Under the pieces are notes generated by a model. That model did no database searches and had not been told where the DNA came from. It saw only the letters and a list, made by a program, of their open reading frames with translations. A DNA stretch of 64,000 bases from MED-G105 sp039814575 (GTDB taxonomy: Bacteria > Pseudomonadota > Alphaproteobacteria > Caulobacterales > Parvularculaceae), in the NCBI GenBank assembly GCA_039814575.1, contig JBCCAY010000006.1, positions 1 to 64,000 on the forward strand, written 5' to 3'. The translations under genes and the position numbers were made by a program. Positions 43,739 through 53,832 of this stretch are shown in pieces. Within the stretch, counting starts at the first letter, position 1, and each line of letters begins with the position of its first letter.

Positions 43739-44482
43739 TCAAGCGGCAAAAAGCGACCCAAACCCCGGTCTTCTCGTTGTCAGTCCGAGCAGTGATAAAC
43801 AATCCCAAGCCATTACTTGCGTGCTTGTTATTATTCTTACGCCAAGCTCTGCTTCCAACCAATCGATATGAGGGACGACATTTATCGCTGTACACGATAT
43901 GTAGAGCGCATCTGGCTTATCCCTGCTTATCAAGCGCTTCGAGGCATCGAGAAGACTAGCCGGCGATATCTTTCCGATATCGTTTTCGTCCGTGTTGAAC
44001 GTCGCGTCAGCGGTGACGGCGATTTTATACTTTTCAAAAAACTCAATGAACATGGAATGCATGTAGTTTGGATAGGGCGTCAGCAATGCAACTGAGGAAA
44101 TACTAAATTGATTGAACGCCTTGAGAGCGGCGACGCCGGGCGTTGTATATTTCAGTCCGGGTCGTGCAGCCTCGAGTTTGGCGAGGATTTCGTCTCTTCC
44201 GGTCGCAACAGTTCCGGACGTACAGCCGAACGCTAAAATGTCAAGCCGTTGCGTATCAGGAAAGGCTTCAGCCACCTTGTCAAAACGCGTTCGGAAGGTG
44301 AAGACGCCGTTTTCATCCGGTTCATCATCCGTGTAGACAGTTCGTGTCGTCAGTACGCTAACGCCCGTAGGCTCGATAATTTTTCGAAAATGGCTATCGC
44401 CGACCTCATCCGTCGCCGTCGCGATCATCGCGATGCGTCCAATCGTCGGCGGATCAATAAGGCTCGCCTGAATACTGTTCAT
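43739..44482 (-). CDS. EutA-like Asp/Glu racemase-superfamily protein
   Basis: A 247-residue cytosolic protein of the maleate isomerase/arylmalonate decarboxylase group. The first catalytic Cys is in LAFGCTSGTVATG and the second in ALYISCTAINVVPHIDWLE. FNQFSISSVALLTPYPNYMH fits the family. EutA proteins accompany ectoine-utilisation genes (eutABCDE), where they are proposed to act on ectoine or hydroxyectoine isomers. Here it precedes the M24 ectoine-hydrolase-like gene on the same strand, with 185 bp and a palindrome between them. A maleate isomerase in another pathway is the alternative. Confidence 0.78.
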   Translation of the reverse strand: MNSIQASLIDPPTIGRIAMIATATDEVGDSHFRKIIEPTGVSVLTTRTVYTDDEPDENGVFTFRTRFDKVAEAFPDTQRLDILAFGCTSGTVATGRDEILAKLEAARPGLKYTTPGVAALKAFNQFSISSVALLTPYPNYMHSMFIEFFEKYKIAVTADATFNTDENDIGKISPASLLDASKRLISRDKPDALYISCTAINVVPHIDWLEAELGVRIITSTQVMAWDCLSLLGLTTRRPGFGSLFAA

Positions 44483-44750
44483 TTTGGCGTCTTTCCATCA
44501 ACCATCGGTTTCTAAATCGCCTAACGCAAAGAACTGAGACGCCAAGTTTTTCATCCAACTTTGCCCCCTGCGACAAAGGCGCTCACAAATTCAAAAGAGC
44601 TCGACTGGACGTCCGTCGACACCGGAAGCACTCCGCTTCCAAAGCGCTTGAACGCACGGTCTCACCAACGATTCACAATAAAGGCGCTTCGCCTTCGCCG
44701 CCCAAACCTCCGCTAAAGAACCCGGCCGATTATCGACGACCGACCTTGCG

Positions 44751-44765
44751 TGAAATTTTTTTCAT
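44751..44765. promoter_or_regulatory. Second copy of the TGAAA-TTTT-TTTCA operator
   Basis: TGAAATTTTTTTCAT is identical over 15 bp to the core upstream of the M24 gene. It lies 66-80 bp before the FAD oxidoreductase start in the 348-bp region (44483-44830) divergent from the EutA-like gene, so it could control both. No other gene or element was seen in that region. Confidence 0.6.
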
Positions 44766-44830
44766 TGATACTAGCCCTACCAAGGACAGACGGCGACGTC
44801 AATTATCGCCAGGAAATAGGAGCCATCCAG

Positions 44831-47302
44831 ATGCTGAACGAAGCGGAAATCGTCATCATAGGCGGCGGAATTGTTGGACTAAGCACCGCTTACCATTTGG
44901 CCAAAGCGGGCGCGAAAGACGTTGTTTTATTGGAGCGCCGGGAACTAACGTGTGGGACAACGTGGCACGCGGCCGGTCTCGTCACCCAATTACGTGCGAC
45001 AGAAAATATGGCGCGCCTCGCTCAGTATACCGCGTCGCTGTTTCACGAATTAGAACCAGAGACAGGCCAAGCCACCGGCTATCAACAATGTGGCTCGGTC
45101 ACGATCGCAACGACGCCCGATCGTCTGACGGAGCTAAAGCGCGGCGCCTCCATGGGGCGCAGTTTTGGCCTTGAGGTCGATATCATTTCACCCGAACGCG
45201 CATTGGCGATGCTCCCCGGTCTTAACATCGAGGGTGTTCTCGGGGCGGCGCACATCCCATCTGACGGAAAGACCAACCCTATCGACACCTCGCGCGCTTA
45301 CGCCGCGGGGGCCAAAATGAACGGCGCGAAGATTATTGAAAACATCCGTGCTGATCATATCGACCTAAAAAACGACACTGTCGTCGGCGTTAAAACCGAT
45401 AAGGGATATATTAAATGCGACAAGGTCATCATTTGCGGCGGCATGTGGAGCCGCGACCTTGGCCAGCGCATTGAGTTTCCAATACCACTGCACGCCGCTG
45501 AACACTTTTATGTGCTTACGGAGAAAATTGATGGTCTCGATCCAAAGACGCCGGTTATTCGCAGTCAGGATGAATATTTCTACGCCAAAGAAGACGCGGG
45601 CAAACTGCTGATTGGCGGTTTTGAACCCGTCGCCAAACCATGGGGAATGGACGGCATCTCGGACGCATTTTTCTTTGACGAACTGCCGAACGATTTCGAC
45701 CACATGGCCCCGATCTTAGAACTCGCCATCGCCCGTATGCCGTTCTTGGAGAATTGCGGTCTTCAGGTTTATTTCACGGGACCAGAAAGCTTCACGCCGG
45801 ATACGCGCTTCCTCATGGGCGCGGCAGCAGAGAAAAAAGGCCTTTACGCGTCAACCGGATATAATTCGTGTGGCATTGAATCGTCGGGGGGCGCAGGCAA
45901 AGTCATGGCCGAATGGGTGATGAGCGACAAACCGCCCATGGACCTTTGGGAGATCGATGTCAGGCGGATGATGCCGTTCCAAACCAATCCGTCCTACCTC
46001 CATGACCGAACCGTGGAATCGCTCGGAAAACTCTTTAAAATTCACTACCCGAACCAAAGCCCAGACACGGCGCGCGACGTTCGACAATCACCGCTCCATG
46101 ATCGACTGAAATCGCTTGGCGCGAACTTTGCGGAAGCCTGCGGCTGGGAACGCGCGAACTGGTTCGCGCCTGACAAACAATCGACGGACGACGATTACGG
46201 CTTTGGCCGCCAACGCTTTTTCGACTATGTCGCGAGCGAACACCACGCAACGCGCGAGGCGGTGACGCTGTTCGATCAAACCTCTTTTGCTCACTATACG
46301 GTGCAAGGGCCGGACGCCGTTAATGTATTGAACCGCATCTCCTCAGCGGAGCTTGATGTTGAACCGGGAAAAGTCGTTTATACGCCATGGCTCAACGACC
46401 ATGGGGGTTGCGAGACCGACCTCACAATTGCTCGTCTCGCACGCGATAAATTCATGATCGTGACCGCGGGCGCCCAAGCAGTCCGCGACATGGACTGGTT
46501 GACGCGCCATATCAAGCCGGAAGAACGCGCCTATGCGACGGATATGATGGCGGCGTATGTTACTTTGAGCGTTATGGGGCCGAACGCACGCGCCCTCATG
46601 CAGCGGGCGAGCAAATCCGATTTCAGCGATGACGCTTTTCCCTTTGGCACGTTTCAGAACATCGATCTCCACTATGGCTACGCGCTCGCCTATCGCATGA
46701 CGTTTGTCGGTGAATTAGGATGGGAACTGCACATTCCAACAGAATTTGCGCCGGCGATTTTTGATCACTTAATGGCGCTCGGCGTCGACCTCGGCGTGAG
46801 GCCAGCGGGTTATGCAGCACTTGAAGGCTTACGCATGGAAGCGGGGTTCCGCGATTGGGGCCATGAGATTACGGACGAGACAACGCCGGCCGAGGCCGGA
46901 ATCGGTTTCACGATTGATTGGGAGAAAACCTCTTTCAATGGCCGTGACGCGGTATTGGCGCAGAAAGGCGCACCGCTTAAGAAACGCCTCGTTCAATTTG
47001 CTCTGAATGAAGACGGTCCGCTCGTCTTCGGCACGGAGCCCATTTGGCGCAATGGCCGCCTCGTCGGTTATCTTCGCTCCGGCGCCTTTGGGCATTCGGT
47101 CGGTCGTCCGCTCGGCATGGGCTATGTGGAAGCCGCCGACGGGGTAACGAAAAGCTGGCTCGCCGAGGGGACGTGGGAAATCGAAGTGGCAGGCGAGCGT
47201 TTCCCGGCGAGCGCGCAATTGCGCGCGTTCTATGATCCAAAGCGCACGCGTGTGAAAGGCGAGCACGCGCCGACCGCATCGCTTATCAATATTGAGGGAT
47301 AG
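44831..47302 (+). CDS. FAD-dependent oxidoreductase with GcvT domain, DMGDH/sarcosine-dehydrogenase-like
   Basis: An 823-residue enzyme from the ATG at 44831, with AGGAG 8 bases upstream; the frame is open 27 codons further. The N-terminal DAO domain has the dinucleotide fold IVIIGGGIVGLSTAYHL and TCGTTWHAAGLV, whose His matches the covalent FAD attachment site of dimethylglycine dehydrogenases. A FAO-type middle domain follows. The C-terminal half is a folate-binding GcvT/aminomethyltransferase-like domain (FDQTSFAHYTVQGPDAV, then EITDETTPAEAGIGFTIDWE). Such enzymes oxidatively demethylate N-methyl amino acids and pass the methylene to tetrahydrofolate. The exact substrate is unknown. Confidence 0.9.
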   Translation: MLNEAEIVIIGGGIVGLSTAYHLAKAGAKDVVLLERRELTCGTTWHAAGLVTQLRATENMARLAQYTASLFHELEPETGQATGYQQCGSVTIATTPDRLTELKRGASMGRSFGLEVDIISPERALAMLPGLNIEGVLGAAHIPSDGKTNPIDTSRAYAAGAKMNGAKIIENIRADHIDLKNDTVVGVKTDKGYIKCDKVIICGGMWSRDLGQRIEFPIPLHAAEHFYVLTEKIDGLDPKTPVIRSQDEYFYAKEDAGKLLIGGFEPVAKPWGMDGISDAFFFDELPNDFDHMAPILELAIARMPFLENCGLQVYFTGPESFTPDTRFLMGAAAEKKGLYASTGYNSCGIESSGGAGKVMAEWVMSDKPPMDLWEIDVRRMMPFQTNPSYLHDRTVESLGKLFKIHYPNQSPDTARDVRQSPLHDRLKSLGANFAEACGWERANWFAPDKQSTDDDYGFGRQRFFDYVASEHHATREAVTLFDQTSFAHYTVQGPDAVNVLNRISSAELDVEPGKVVYTPWLNDHGGCETDLTIARLARDKFMIVTAGAQAVRDMDWLTRHIKPEERAYATDMMAAYVTLSVMGPNARALMQRASKSDFSDDAFPFGTFQNIDLHYGYALAYRMTFVGELGWELHIPTEFAPAIFDHLMALGVDLGVRPAGYAALEGLRMEAGFRDWGHEITDETTPAEAGIGFTIDWEKTSFNGRDAVLAQKGAPLKKRLVQFALNEDGPLVFGTEPIWRNGRLVGYLRSGAFGHSVGRPLGMGYVEAADGVTKSWLAEGTWEIEVAGERFPASAQLRAFYDPKRTRVKGEHAPTASLINIEG

Positions 47303-47335
47303 GCAAAGCTGAAGCGTAGCTTTGGTTTCGCAGCG

Positions 47336-47953
47336 TTAGAATGTCGGCGGCGTCACCGCCCAAATGACAATTGTTTTTTTGTCCGTTGGGTTTTCAAATC
47401 GGTGGCGCTGTTTACTTGAAAAACCAAAGCTGTCGCCAGCCGCCAGTTCAAACTTCTCTCCGTCTACCCACAAATTGAGGCGACCGGAGAGAATAACGCC
47501 TACCTCATACCCCACATGACTATAACTCTTCTCGCCGCTTTTTGCATGCGGCTCGATCGTACTGCGGAGCAATTCGATCGGGCTCGTCAGCGATGGCGAC
47601 AGCAACTCTTCCTGCACGCCTAAATTCGGATACTCCATCCGCCGCCGCTGGCGGGAACGAACGACAACACGTTGTTTACCGTCGTCGTCGCCTTGCTCCG
47701 TGAAGAACCAATGCATGGAGACGTCGAGCGCCTCTGAGATTTTCACCAAACCGTCAATCGACAGTTTGGAGACATTACGCTCAAGCTGACTTAAATAGCC
47801 GATCGAGAAACCGGTCGCGTCGGACAAGCCTTGAATGGTCAGACCACGGGCCTTGCGCAAATCGCGAATCTGCGCGCCGAAATTAACGTCGCGCTCTTCC
47901 AGCTCCGAGGCGATTTTTTCGATGTCGACTGGTTTTGGTCGTGTAACCGACAT
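47336..47953 (-). CDS. XRE-cupin transcriptional regulator
   Basis: A 205-residue protein from the ATG at 47953 (MSVTRPKP); the frame is open to 48085 and the start is not fixed by a strong ribosome site. An N-terminal HTH_3 domain (RKARGLTIQGLSDATGFSIG, YLSQLERNVSKLS) is followed by a cupin (SYSHVGYEVGVILSGRLNLW, then AAGDSFGFSSKQRHRFENP). This is the layout of PuuR-type regulators of amine, amino-acid and osmolyte catabolism. It is convergent with the FAD oxidoreductase gene and is the only regulator in the cluster, so it likely binds the repeated TGAAA-TTTT-TTTCA sites. Confidence 0.88.
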   Translation of the reverse strand: MSVTRPKPVDIEKIASELEERDVNFGAQIRDLRKARGLTIQGLSDATGFSIGYLSQLERNVSKLSIDGLVKISEALDVSMHWFFTEQGDDDGKQRVVVRSRQRRRMEYPNLGVQEELLSPSLTSPIELLRSTIEPHAKSGEKSYSHVGYEVGVILSGRLNLWVDGEKFELAAGDSFGFSSKQRHRFENPTDKKTIVIWAVTPPTF

Positions 47954-48252
47954 GTGTTGGGAAGATCCGGCCTGTAACAAACGAGCCCTGACCATATCAA
48001 GCGCTGATCGACGCGGGCAAGGGGAAAGAGAGCGCGCACGGGAAGCGGGAGAGGATTTCGCAACGCCCCCAAGAGCCCAGATCAAAAGTCGGAAAAAATG
48101 ACGACACTTGAAGATCGGACGTCAATTCGCCGTAGAACGATGCGGCTCCGGCTCTTGTTCGTCGAAAGTAGAGCCCAGCGCCGAATGGATTAGCGGCGAA
48201 ATTGCGTCTGACGCGCCAAATACAAAGTCGTTTAAGAGTTTCCGTACGGTCT

Positions 48253-49677
48253 CTAAGGCGCGTCGCCGCCGTCGACAAACGCTTCACGGATTTTGGGCTC
48301 TTCCTCCTCCCAAGAGCCGCCAAGCGCTAGATTGAGGGCGATCCATTCCTGTAGAAGCGCGCTTCTTACACCGACAAGGGCGCTTTCCGCGTTGAAAAGC
48401 GCCGTTTGAATGACAAGCACGTCGAGGAGATTGCTCGCGCCTTCGCGGTATTGCGACTGGGCGATCGAAAACGCCTTTCCGGCTTGTGCCGCGGCTTCTT
48501 CTAGCGCCGCAACGCGGGCGCGTAAGATAACGTTTTGATCAAGGCTCGTTTCCACTTCCTGGAACGCGTCAATCGCCGTTTGAGCGTAAGCGGCGACCGC
48601 CTGAGCGCGTTCGGCGCGCGCCTCATCCACACGGGCCTTGCGAAGACCGGCGTCAAAGGTCGGCGCCAACATGTTGGCCACGACTTGCCAAGCGACATTC
48701 TCAGGATCGAGAACATCTTCCAGCTCCGACGATGAACCACCGATCGTGCTCGTGAGCGCGAAAGATGGCAATCGCGCCGCTTGCTGCGCGCTGACATTAT
48801 TACTAGCAGCGGCGACGGCGATCTCCGCCGCAACAATATCCGGACGGCGTTCTAATAAGCTCGACGGCGCGCCCGCGGGCGGAGCGGCGGGAACAGTGGG
48901 CAAATCCTCCGGCAGCGCTGTATTGGCGCCAGGGTAACGACCGAGAAGCACGCCAAGACCGCGCAAGGCGATACGGACGGCGCCTTCTGCATTCAGCACC
49001 GCGTCACGGGCGTTTGCGAGATCGCGTTTTGAGAGCGCCACATCAAGGCCGGAAACAGCGCCAAGTTCCCGCTGGGCGACGACGATCCGATCGGTGGCCG
49101 CTAACGCCTCGAAGGATCGCCGGGAGACCTCTAATTGTAGGCGTGCTTCAATCGCGGTGAAATAGGTTTGCGCCACCGCGGCGGCGATCGAGTATTGCGA
49201 GAAAACATAGTCCGCCTCCGCCGAATAGGCCGACAAAGCCGCCGCCTCGCGCGTTGCGCGAACCCGTCGCCACACATCGATTTCCCAGTTGAGTTGCGCG
49301 CCAACGCCATAGGAGGGCGCACTGGGGCGCTGTAGAACGCCGACCCGGCCGGCTGTACCCGTAATATCGATCGCCGGTAACAACGCAGCGCCGGCTTGCC
49401 GCGCCAAGGTTCGCGCTTCTTCAACAGCCGCGGCCGCTGCCCGCAAATCGCGATTGTTCGCGAGCGCTTCCTTCACATACTCGGTTAACTGTGGATCATC
49501 GAAAGCGGCGATCCAGCCGGTTTCAACGGGACCGAGGCGCGCTTGCGCCGTCTCCCAGTTTTCTGGAACGTCCGGCGCCGCATCCAGGGCTATGCCCCGC
49601 GCATCGTTCAATGAGAAGATGGACACGCACCCGCTCGTCGTCAGCGCTAAGACCGCTAATGCCAGAACTCGCATCAT
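48253..49677 (-). CDS. Outer-membrane efflux lipoprotein (NodT/OprM family)
   Basis: A 474-residue TolC-like channel with a lipobox (LALTTSGC, Cys about residue 17). The two helical repeats expected of the family include LTEYVKEALANNRDLRAAAA and RRPDIVAAEIAVAAASNNVS. Its start overlaps the stop of the RND pump gene by 4 nt. It forms the outer-membrane exit duct of the tripartite pump encoded upstream. Confidence 0.92.
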   Translation of the reverse strand: MMRVLALAVLALTTSGCVSIFSLNDARGIALDAAPDVPENWETAQARLGPVETGWIAAFDDPQLTEYVKEALANNRDLRAAAAAVEEARTLARQAGAALLPAIDITGTAGRVGVLQRPSAPSYGVGAQLNWEIDVWRRVRATREAAALSAYSAEADYVFSQYSIAAAVAQTYFTAIEARLQLEVSRRSFEALAATDRIVVAQRELGAVSGLDVALSKRDLANARDAVLNAEGAVRIALRGLGVLLGRYPGANTALPEDLPTVPAAPPAGAPSSLLERRPDIVAAEIAVAAASNNVSAQQAARLPSFALTSTIGGSSSELEDVLDPENVAWQVVANMLAPTFDAGLRKARVDEARAERAQAVAAYAQTAIDAFQEVETSLDQNVILRARVAALEEAAAQAGKAFSIAQSQYREGASNLLDVLVIQTALFNAESALVGVRSALLQEWIALNLALGGSWEEEEPKIREAFVDGGDAP

Positions 49678-52600
49678 TGCGCCGCCCTCGCCTGTAATGA
49701 TCCATCAGCGTCCGACGCCGCTGTTTCGTCAGGCGTCACGCCGAACAACAAAGCGTAAGTCGCCGGCGTCACAAGCAAAGTGATGAGAGTCGCAAAGCTA
49801 AGACCAAATGCAATGACAACCGTCATGGAACGGAAGAAGGCGTCAAAGAACAGCGGAATGACGCCAAGCACAGTCGTGAAAGCGCCCATCGTCACAGGAC
49901 GCAGCCGGCTCGCGGCGGCGTCAATGATCGCGTCATAGCGGGCCGATCCGTTGCGAATAAGCTCATCGGTGAAATCAACGAGCACTAGAGAATTCTGAAT
50001 AAGCAATCCGGATAGAGATAAAAGCCCTAAAATGCCCATGAACTCAAACGGCGTATTCGTGACGATGAGACCGACCGTCACGCCGACGATCGCCAATGGT
50101 ACAATCGAGATAATGACGATCGGTTGACGTATCGTATTGAACAAAATGACGATGACGAGGATCATCGCCACAATGCCAAGGGGGATAGTCGTCGCAAGGT
50201 TTTCCTGCGCTTCGGACGAACTGCCGAACTCGCCATCCCATTCAAGGGCGTAGCCGGGCGGCAAGGGAATGGCTTCGATCTGCGGCTTCACCCGAGCGAA
50301 GAGATCCGACGCAAGGACGCCGCCCGCCGGATCGCACTGGGCTTTAAACGTTAGCCGTCTGTCCTCACGCAGAATTTCTCCGTCCCGCCAAGAAAATTTG
50401 GCGCGGTCAAGGACTTGGGCCAAGGGCAACGCATCGCCGCTCACAGGGCTGATGATCTGAATTGCCGCCATACTGTAGATGTCCGCCCGCTCAGCGGCCG
50501 GCGCGCGGGATACGATGGGAATGAGATCGTCGCCTTCGCGATAGACGCCGCGTTGAACGCCGCTGAAATTTTCTTGCAGCGCGTCTGAAACTTCTTGTCG
50601 CGAGACGCCGACACGTTCGCCTTTGTTTTGTGAATACACCGGCTCGACGATCGGCACTTGCCGTCCCCAATCATCACGGATCAGTATCGCGTCACCATCT
50701 GCGGCCATAATGGCTTTGGCCTGATTGACGATCCGGCGCAGTTCAGCGGCGTCTGGGCCGGAAAATGTCGCTTCGATCTTCGGGCCGCCGCCGGGGCCTA
50801 AGATCGGCTTCCATACCTTAGCGATGCCGTCCGGAAAATTGTTATTGATATAATCTTGAATGATGGGAATGAGCGCATCGTTCAGCTTGTAATCTTCGGT
50901 CTTCACTAAAAGCTGTCCGTAAGCTGAATCATTTGAGCCAGTCGAATATGTCAGCATATAGCGCAAAGCGCTGCCGCCGATCAGCGTATGAACATGGTCA
51001 ACGCCGTCTTGTTCCGCGGCGAAGCGCTCCATGCGCAACATATCCTCGCGGGTGCGCTCAATATCGGTGCCTTTTGGGAGATAATAGTCGACAATGATTT
51101 GCGGCGTCGTCGATGCGGGGAAAAAGCCTTGCTTGACGAACTGAAACCCCCAGGCCGTAACGCAAAAAACGCCGAAGGCGACGGCGATTGTGATGCGCTT
51201 ACGCGCAACAACGCCGCGGATGACGGATTTATAGGCTTTTATAAACCGGCCGTCTTCACCACCGCCAGACGCCTTGACGCCGCTTTTGAAAGCATAGAAA
51301 CACAACAATGGCGTAATGGTGAAGGCGAGAAGCCAACTAAGCCCTAAGGCGATCATCACTACCCAGAACAATGACCCAGTAAATTCAGCGGTATCGCCGG
51401 GCGCAAAGCCAATCGGGGCAAATGCAATAACGCCGACGAGCGTGCCCCCAAGCAGCGGCTTCCAGTTTTGGGACGCCACTTCACGGGCGACCTCCATTCG
51501 CTTTCGGCCTTGTTGAACGCCGACGAGAATGCCGTCCGTGACGACGACGCCGTTATCCACCAGCATACCAAGCGAGATGATCAAAGCGCCGAGGGATATA
51601 CGGTGCATCGGAATGCCCGACACCCACATGATGAGCAATGTCGCCGCCATGGTGATCAACACCGTGGCGCCCATGACGAGCCCGGAGCGGAAGCCCATAA
51701 AGAACAGCAATGTCAAGAAAACGATCACCAAAGCCGCAACGACATTCGATGCGAAGGCCTGGATCGATTCATCAACGGCTTTGCCCTGATGATAATACTC
51801 GCTGATTTCAACGCCCACAGGCCGTTGGTTTTCCAGCGCGGCTAATTTCGCCGTCACATCCTCGCCAATCTTCACAACATTCGTGCCCGACGCATTGGCG
51901 ATGCCGACGCCGACGGCCGGCCGGCCGTCGAAGCGAATATACTTCTCCACGGGGTCTTCATACCCTCGCACGACATTGGCGATGGCGCCGAGGCGGACCA
52001 CTGCGCCAGCGGACCCTGGAACAATCAGGTTTCGAATGGTCTCAACGGAATTGATGCGCCCGGTTGGATCGATTGAGATTCGATTGCCGTCCAATAGAAC
52101 ATCGCCCGACCCCGTAACCGCGTTTTGCGCCGATAGCGTGGCGTAGACTTGATTCAATGAAACGCCGAGCGCGGCAGCTTTTTCACGGGACGTTTCGACA
52201 TAAATGGTTTCGTCGATCTCGCCGGTGATTTGCACCTTGGCGACGCCGCTGACCTGCAAAAGATCTTTCCGCAGTGTTCTGGCGTAGGAAACAAGCTCCG
52301 CATTCGAATAGCCATCGCCCGTGATGAGATAATAAATCCCGAAAACATCGCCGAAGTCATCATTGACGATGCTCGGCCCAGCGCCCGGCGGCAACCGGCT
52401 CTGAGCGTCATTGATCTTATTACGAACTTTCGTCCAAATGAGCTTTAGATCAGCCTTCGTCGGAGAAGAGGCGTAGCGAATCTCAACCGTAATGTCCGAT
52501 AGACCCGTCGACGAGCTCGACGAAACGGTTTTCACCTCCGCGAGTTCTTGTAAGGCGGTTTCCAGCGGTTCGGTGACTTCGTTCAGCACCTCTTTGGGGC

Positions 52601-52763
52601 TGGCCCCCGGATAAGCCGTCAAGATTTTCGCTTGTCGAATAGTGAATTCAGGATCTTCGAACCGCGCCATATTGAGATAGGCGAGGTAACCGCCCACGAG
52701 CGCGATCACGACGCCAATCCCGCATAGAAGCGGGTTGAGAATGGAGGCTTCGGTGAGCTTCAT
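49674..52763 (-). CDS. RND efflux pump, inner-membrane transporter
   Basis: A 1029-residue HAE1-like transporter with about 12 membrane helices and two large periplasmic loops. Features include AYPGASPKEVLNEVTEPLET, GSLFWVVMIALGLSWLLAF, GALIISLGMLVDNGVVVTDG with the paired Asp-like residue region of helix 4, and GILGLLSLSGLLIQNSLVLV. It exports drugs or lipophilic compounds using the proton gradient. It is encoded 4 bp after the adaptor gene and overlaps the OMF gene. Substrate specificity is not predictable. Confidence 0.94.
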   Translation of the reverse strand: MKLTEASILNPLLCGIGVVIALVGGYLAYLNMARFEDPEFTIRQAKILTAYPGASPKEVLNEVTEPLETALQELAEVKTVSSSSSTGLSDITVEIRYASSPTKADLKLIWTKVRNKINDAQSRLPPGAGPSIVNDDFGDVFGIYYLITGDGYSNAELVSYARTLRKDLLQVSGVAKVQITGEIDETIYVETSREKAAALGVSLNQVYATLSAQNAVTGSGDVLLDGNRISIDPTGRINSVETIRNLIVPGSAGAVVRLGAIANVVRGYEDPVEKYIRFDGRPAVGVGIANASGTNVVKIGEDVTAKLAALENQRPVGVEISEYYHQGKAVDESIQAFASNVVAALVIVFLTLLFFMGFRSGLVMGATVLITMAATLLIMWVSGIPMHRISLGALIISLGMLVDNGVVVTDGILVGVQQGRKRMEVAREVASQNWKPLLGGTLVGVIAFAPIGFAPGDTAEFTGSLFWVVMIALGLSWLLAFTITPLLCFYAFKSGVKASGGGEDGRFIKAYKSVIRGVVARKRITIAVAFGVFCVTAWGFQFVKQGFFPASTTPQIIVDYYLPKGTDIERTREDMLRMERFAAEQDGVDHVHTLIGGSALRYMLTYSTGSNDSAYGQLLVKTEDYKLNDALIPIIQDYINNNFPDGIAKVWKPILGPGGGPKIEATFSGPDAAELRRIVNQAKAIMAADGDAILIRDDWGRQVPIVEPVYSQNKGERVGVSRQEVSDALQENFSGVQRGVYREGDDLIPIVSRAPAAERADIYSMAAIQIISPVSGDALPLAQVLDRAKFSWRDGEILREDRRLTFKAQCDPAGGVLASDLFARVKPQIEAIPLPPGYALEWDGEFGSSSEAQENLATTIPLGIVAMILVIVILFNTIRQPIVIISIVPLAIVGVTVGLIVTNTPFEFMGILGLLSLSGLLIQNSLVLVDFTDELIRNGSARYDAIIDAAASRLRPVTMGAFTTVLGVIPLFFDAFFRSMTVVIAFGLSFATLITLLVTPATYALLFGVTPDETAASDADGSLQARAAQ

Positions 52764-52767
52764 GCGC

Positions 52768-53832
52768 TTATTCCGGCCGCCAGGGACGGACTTTCATTCC
52801 TTCATTGAGGAATGAAACGCCGGAGGAAACAATCTGTTCATCGCCCGTTAAGCCGCTAGTGACTACCACATTGTCGCCTGCCGCGTTCGAAACGGAGACA
52901 GCGCGCTTTGACAAAGCGCCGTCCGCGGCGGCCACGACCCAGACGAAGCGATCATCGCCTTCGGCGAGAATGGCCGACAATGGAACAGCGATGCCCTCGC
53001 CGACAAATTCTTCGATCCCCTTCGCGATTAGGGTCGTGCGCACCGTCCCGGTCATGCCAGGCAGGACAAACAAATCGTCAGGCGGCTCAAAGGCGAAAGC
53101 GACTTTATAAGTCTGCGTGCTCGGGTCGGCGATGCCGGCCGCTTCGGTCAATTCCGCCGGGAACTCTCTTCCGTCCGCGGCGTCCAGCGTGACGACCGTG
53201 CCGACCGTCTCAAGACGCGGCAAGCGCGCAATAATGGACGACGGCACATTCGTCACGGCTTCAACATCGTCGCTCTGAACAACCACGATGGGTTCTTTGG
53301 CCTGAATAATCTGAAAGGCTTCGGGGTAAACACGGGACACAGCGCCGTCGAACGGCGCCCGTAAATCCGTTTCGTCAAGGGCGTCTTCGGCGTTGGCGAG
53401 GGCGACCTTCGCCACATCTCTCTGCGTCCGACGTTGATCGAGCACGCTTCTAGAAATCGCGTCTTGATCATAGAGCCGCTCGGCGCGCTGAAACTCCGTT
53501 TGCGCATTGGCGTACTCAGCGCGCGCCTGCGCCACGGCGTTGCGGGCGTTCACCGGATCAATGCGAGCGATAAGGTCGCCCTTTTTGACCGGCTGCGCCT
53601 CCCGCACGGGCAGTTCAATGATCTCGCCTGGAACTTCGAATGTGAGTTCGGCGGATTGAGCGGCCTGAACGACGGCCGGAAATGACAAAACGCGTTGGTT
53701 GGACGCGTTTTCCAACGAAATGATTTTTGCTGGGCGAACCGCTTCTGGTTCCGCGTCAGGCGCACCGCCCCCGCTGCAACCTAAAAGCATAAAACTCGCG
53801 CTAACTGCGCTCAAAACACGTATATGCGACAC
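52768..53832 (-). CDS. RND periplasmic adaptor (membrane-fusion) lipoprotein
   Basis: A 354-residue adaptor. GTG 53832 is preferred because AAAGGGGCGG precedes it and a lipoprotein signal follows (SASFMLLGC); a TTG 12 codons upstream also opens the frame. The lipoyl halves (ELTFEVPGEIIELPVREAQP and TDLRAPFDGAVSRVY) flank a short coiled coil, followed by beta-barrel and membrane-proximal regions. It bridges the RND pump to the outer-membrane channel. First gene of the three-gene operon. Confidence 0.92.
   Translation of the reverse strand: MSHIRVLSAVSASFMLLGCSGGGAPDAEPEAVRPAKIISLENASNQRVLSFPAVVQAAQSAELTFEVPGEIIELPVREAQPVKKGDLIARIDPVNARNAVAQARAEYANAQTEFQRAERLYDQDAISRSVLDQRRTQRDVAKVALANAEDALDETDLRAPFDGAVSRVYPEAFQIIQAKEPIVVVQSDDVEAVTNVPSSIIARLPRLETVGTVVTLDAADGREFPAELTEAAGIADPSTQTYKVAFAFEPPDDLFVLPGMTGTVRTTLIAKGIEEFVGEGIAVPLSAILAEGDDRFVWVVAAADGALSKRAVSVSNAAGDNVVVTSGLTGDEQIVSSGVSFLNEGMKVRPWRPE

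Noticed and set aside
43585..43959. 124-codon plus-strand frame
   Set aside because: Its second half is antisense to the EutA-like gene and its first half spans the operator palindrome; no protein features.
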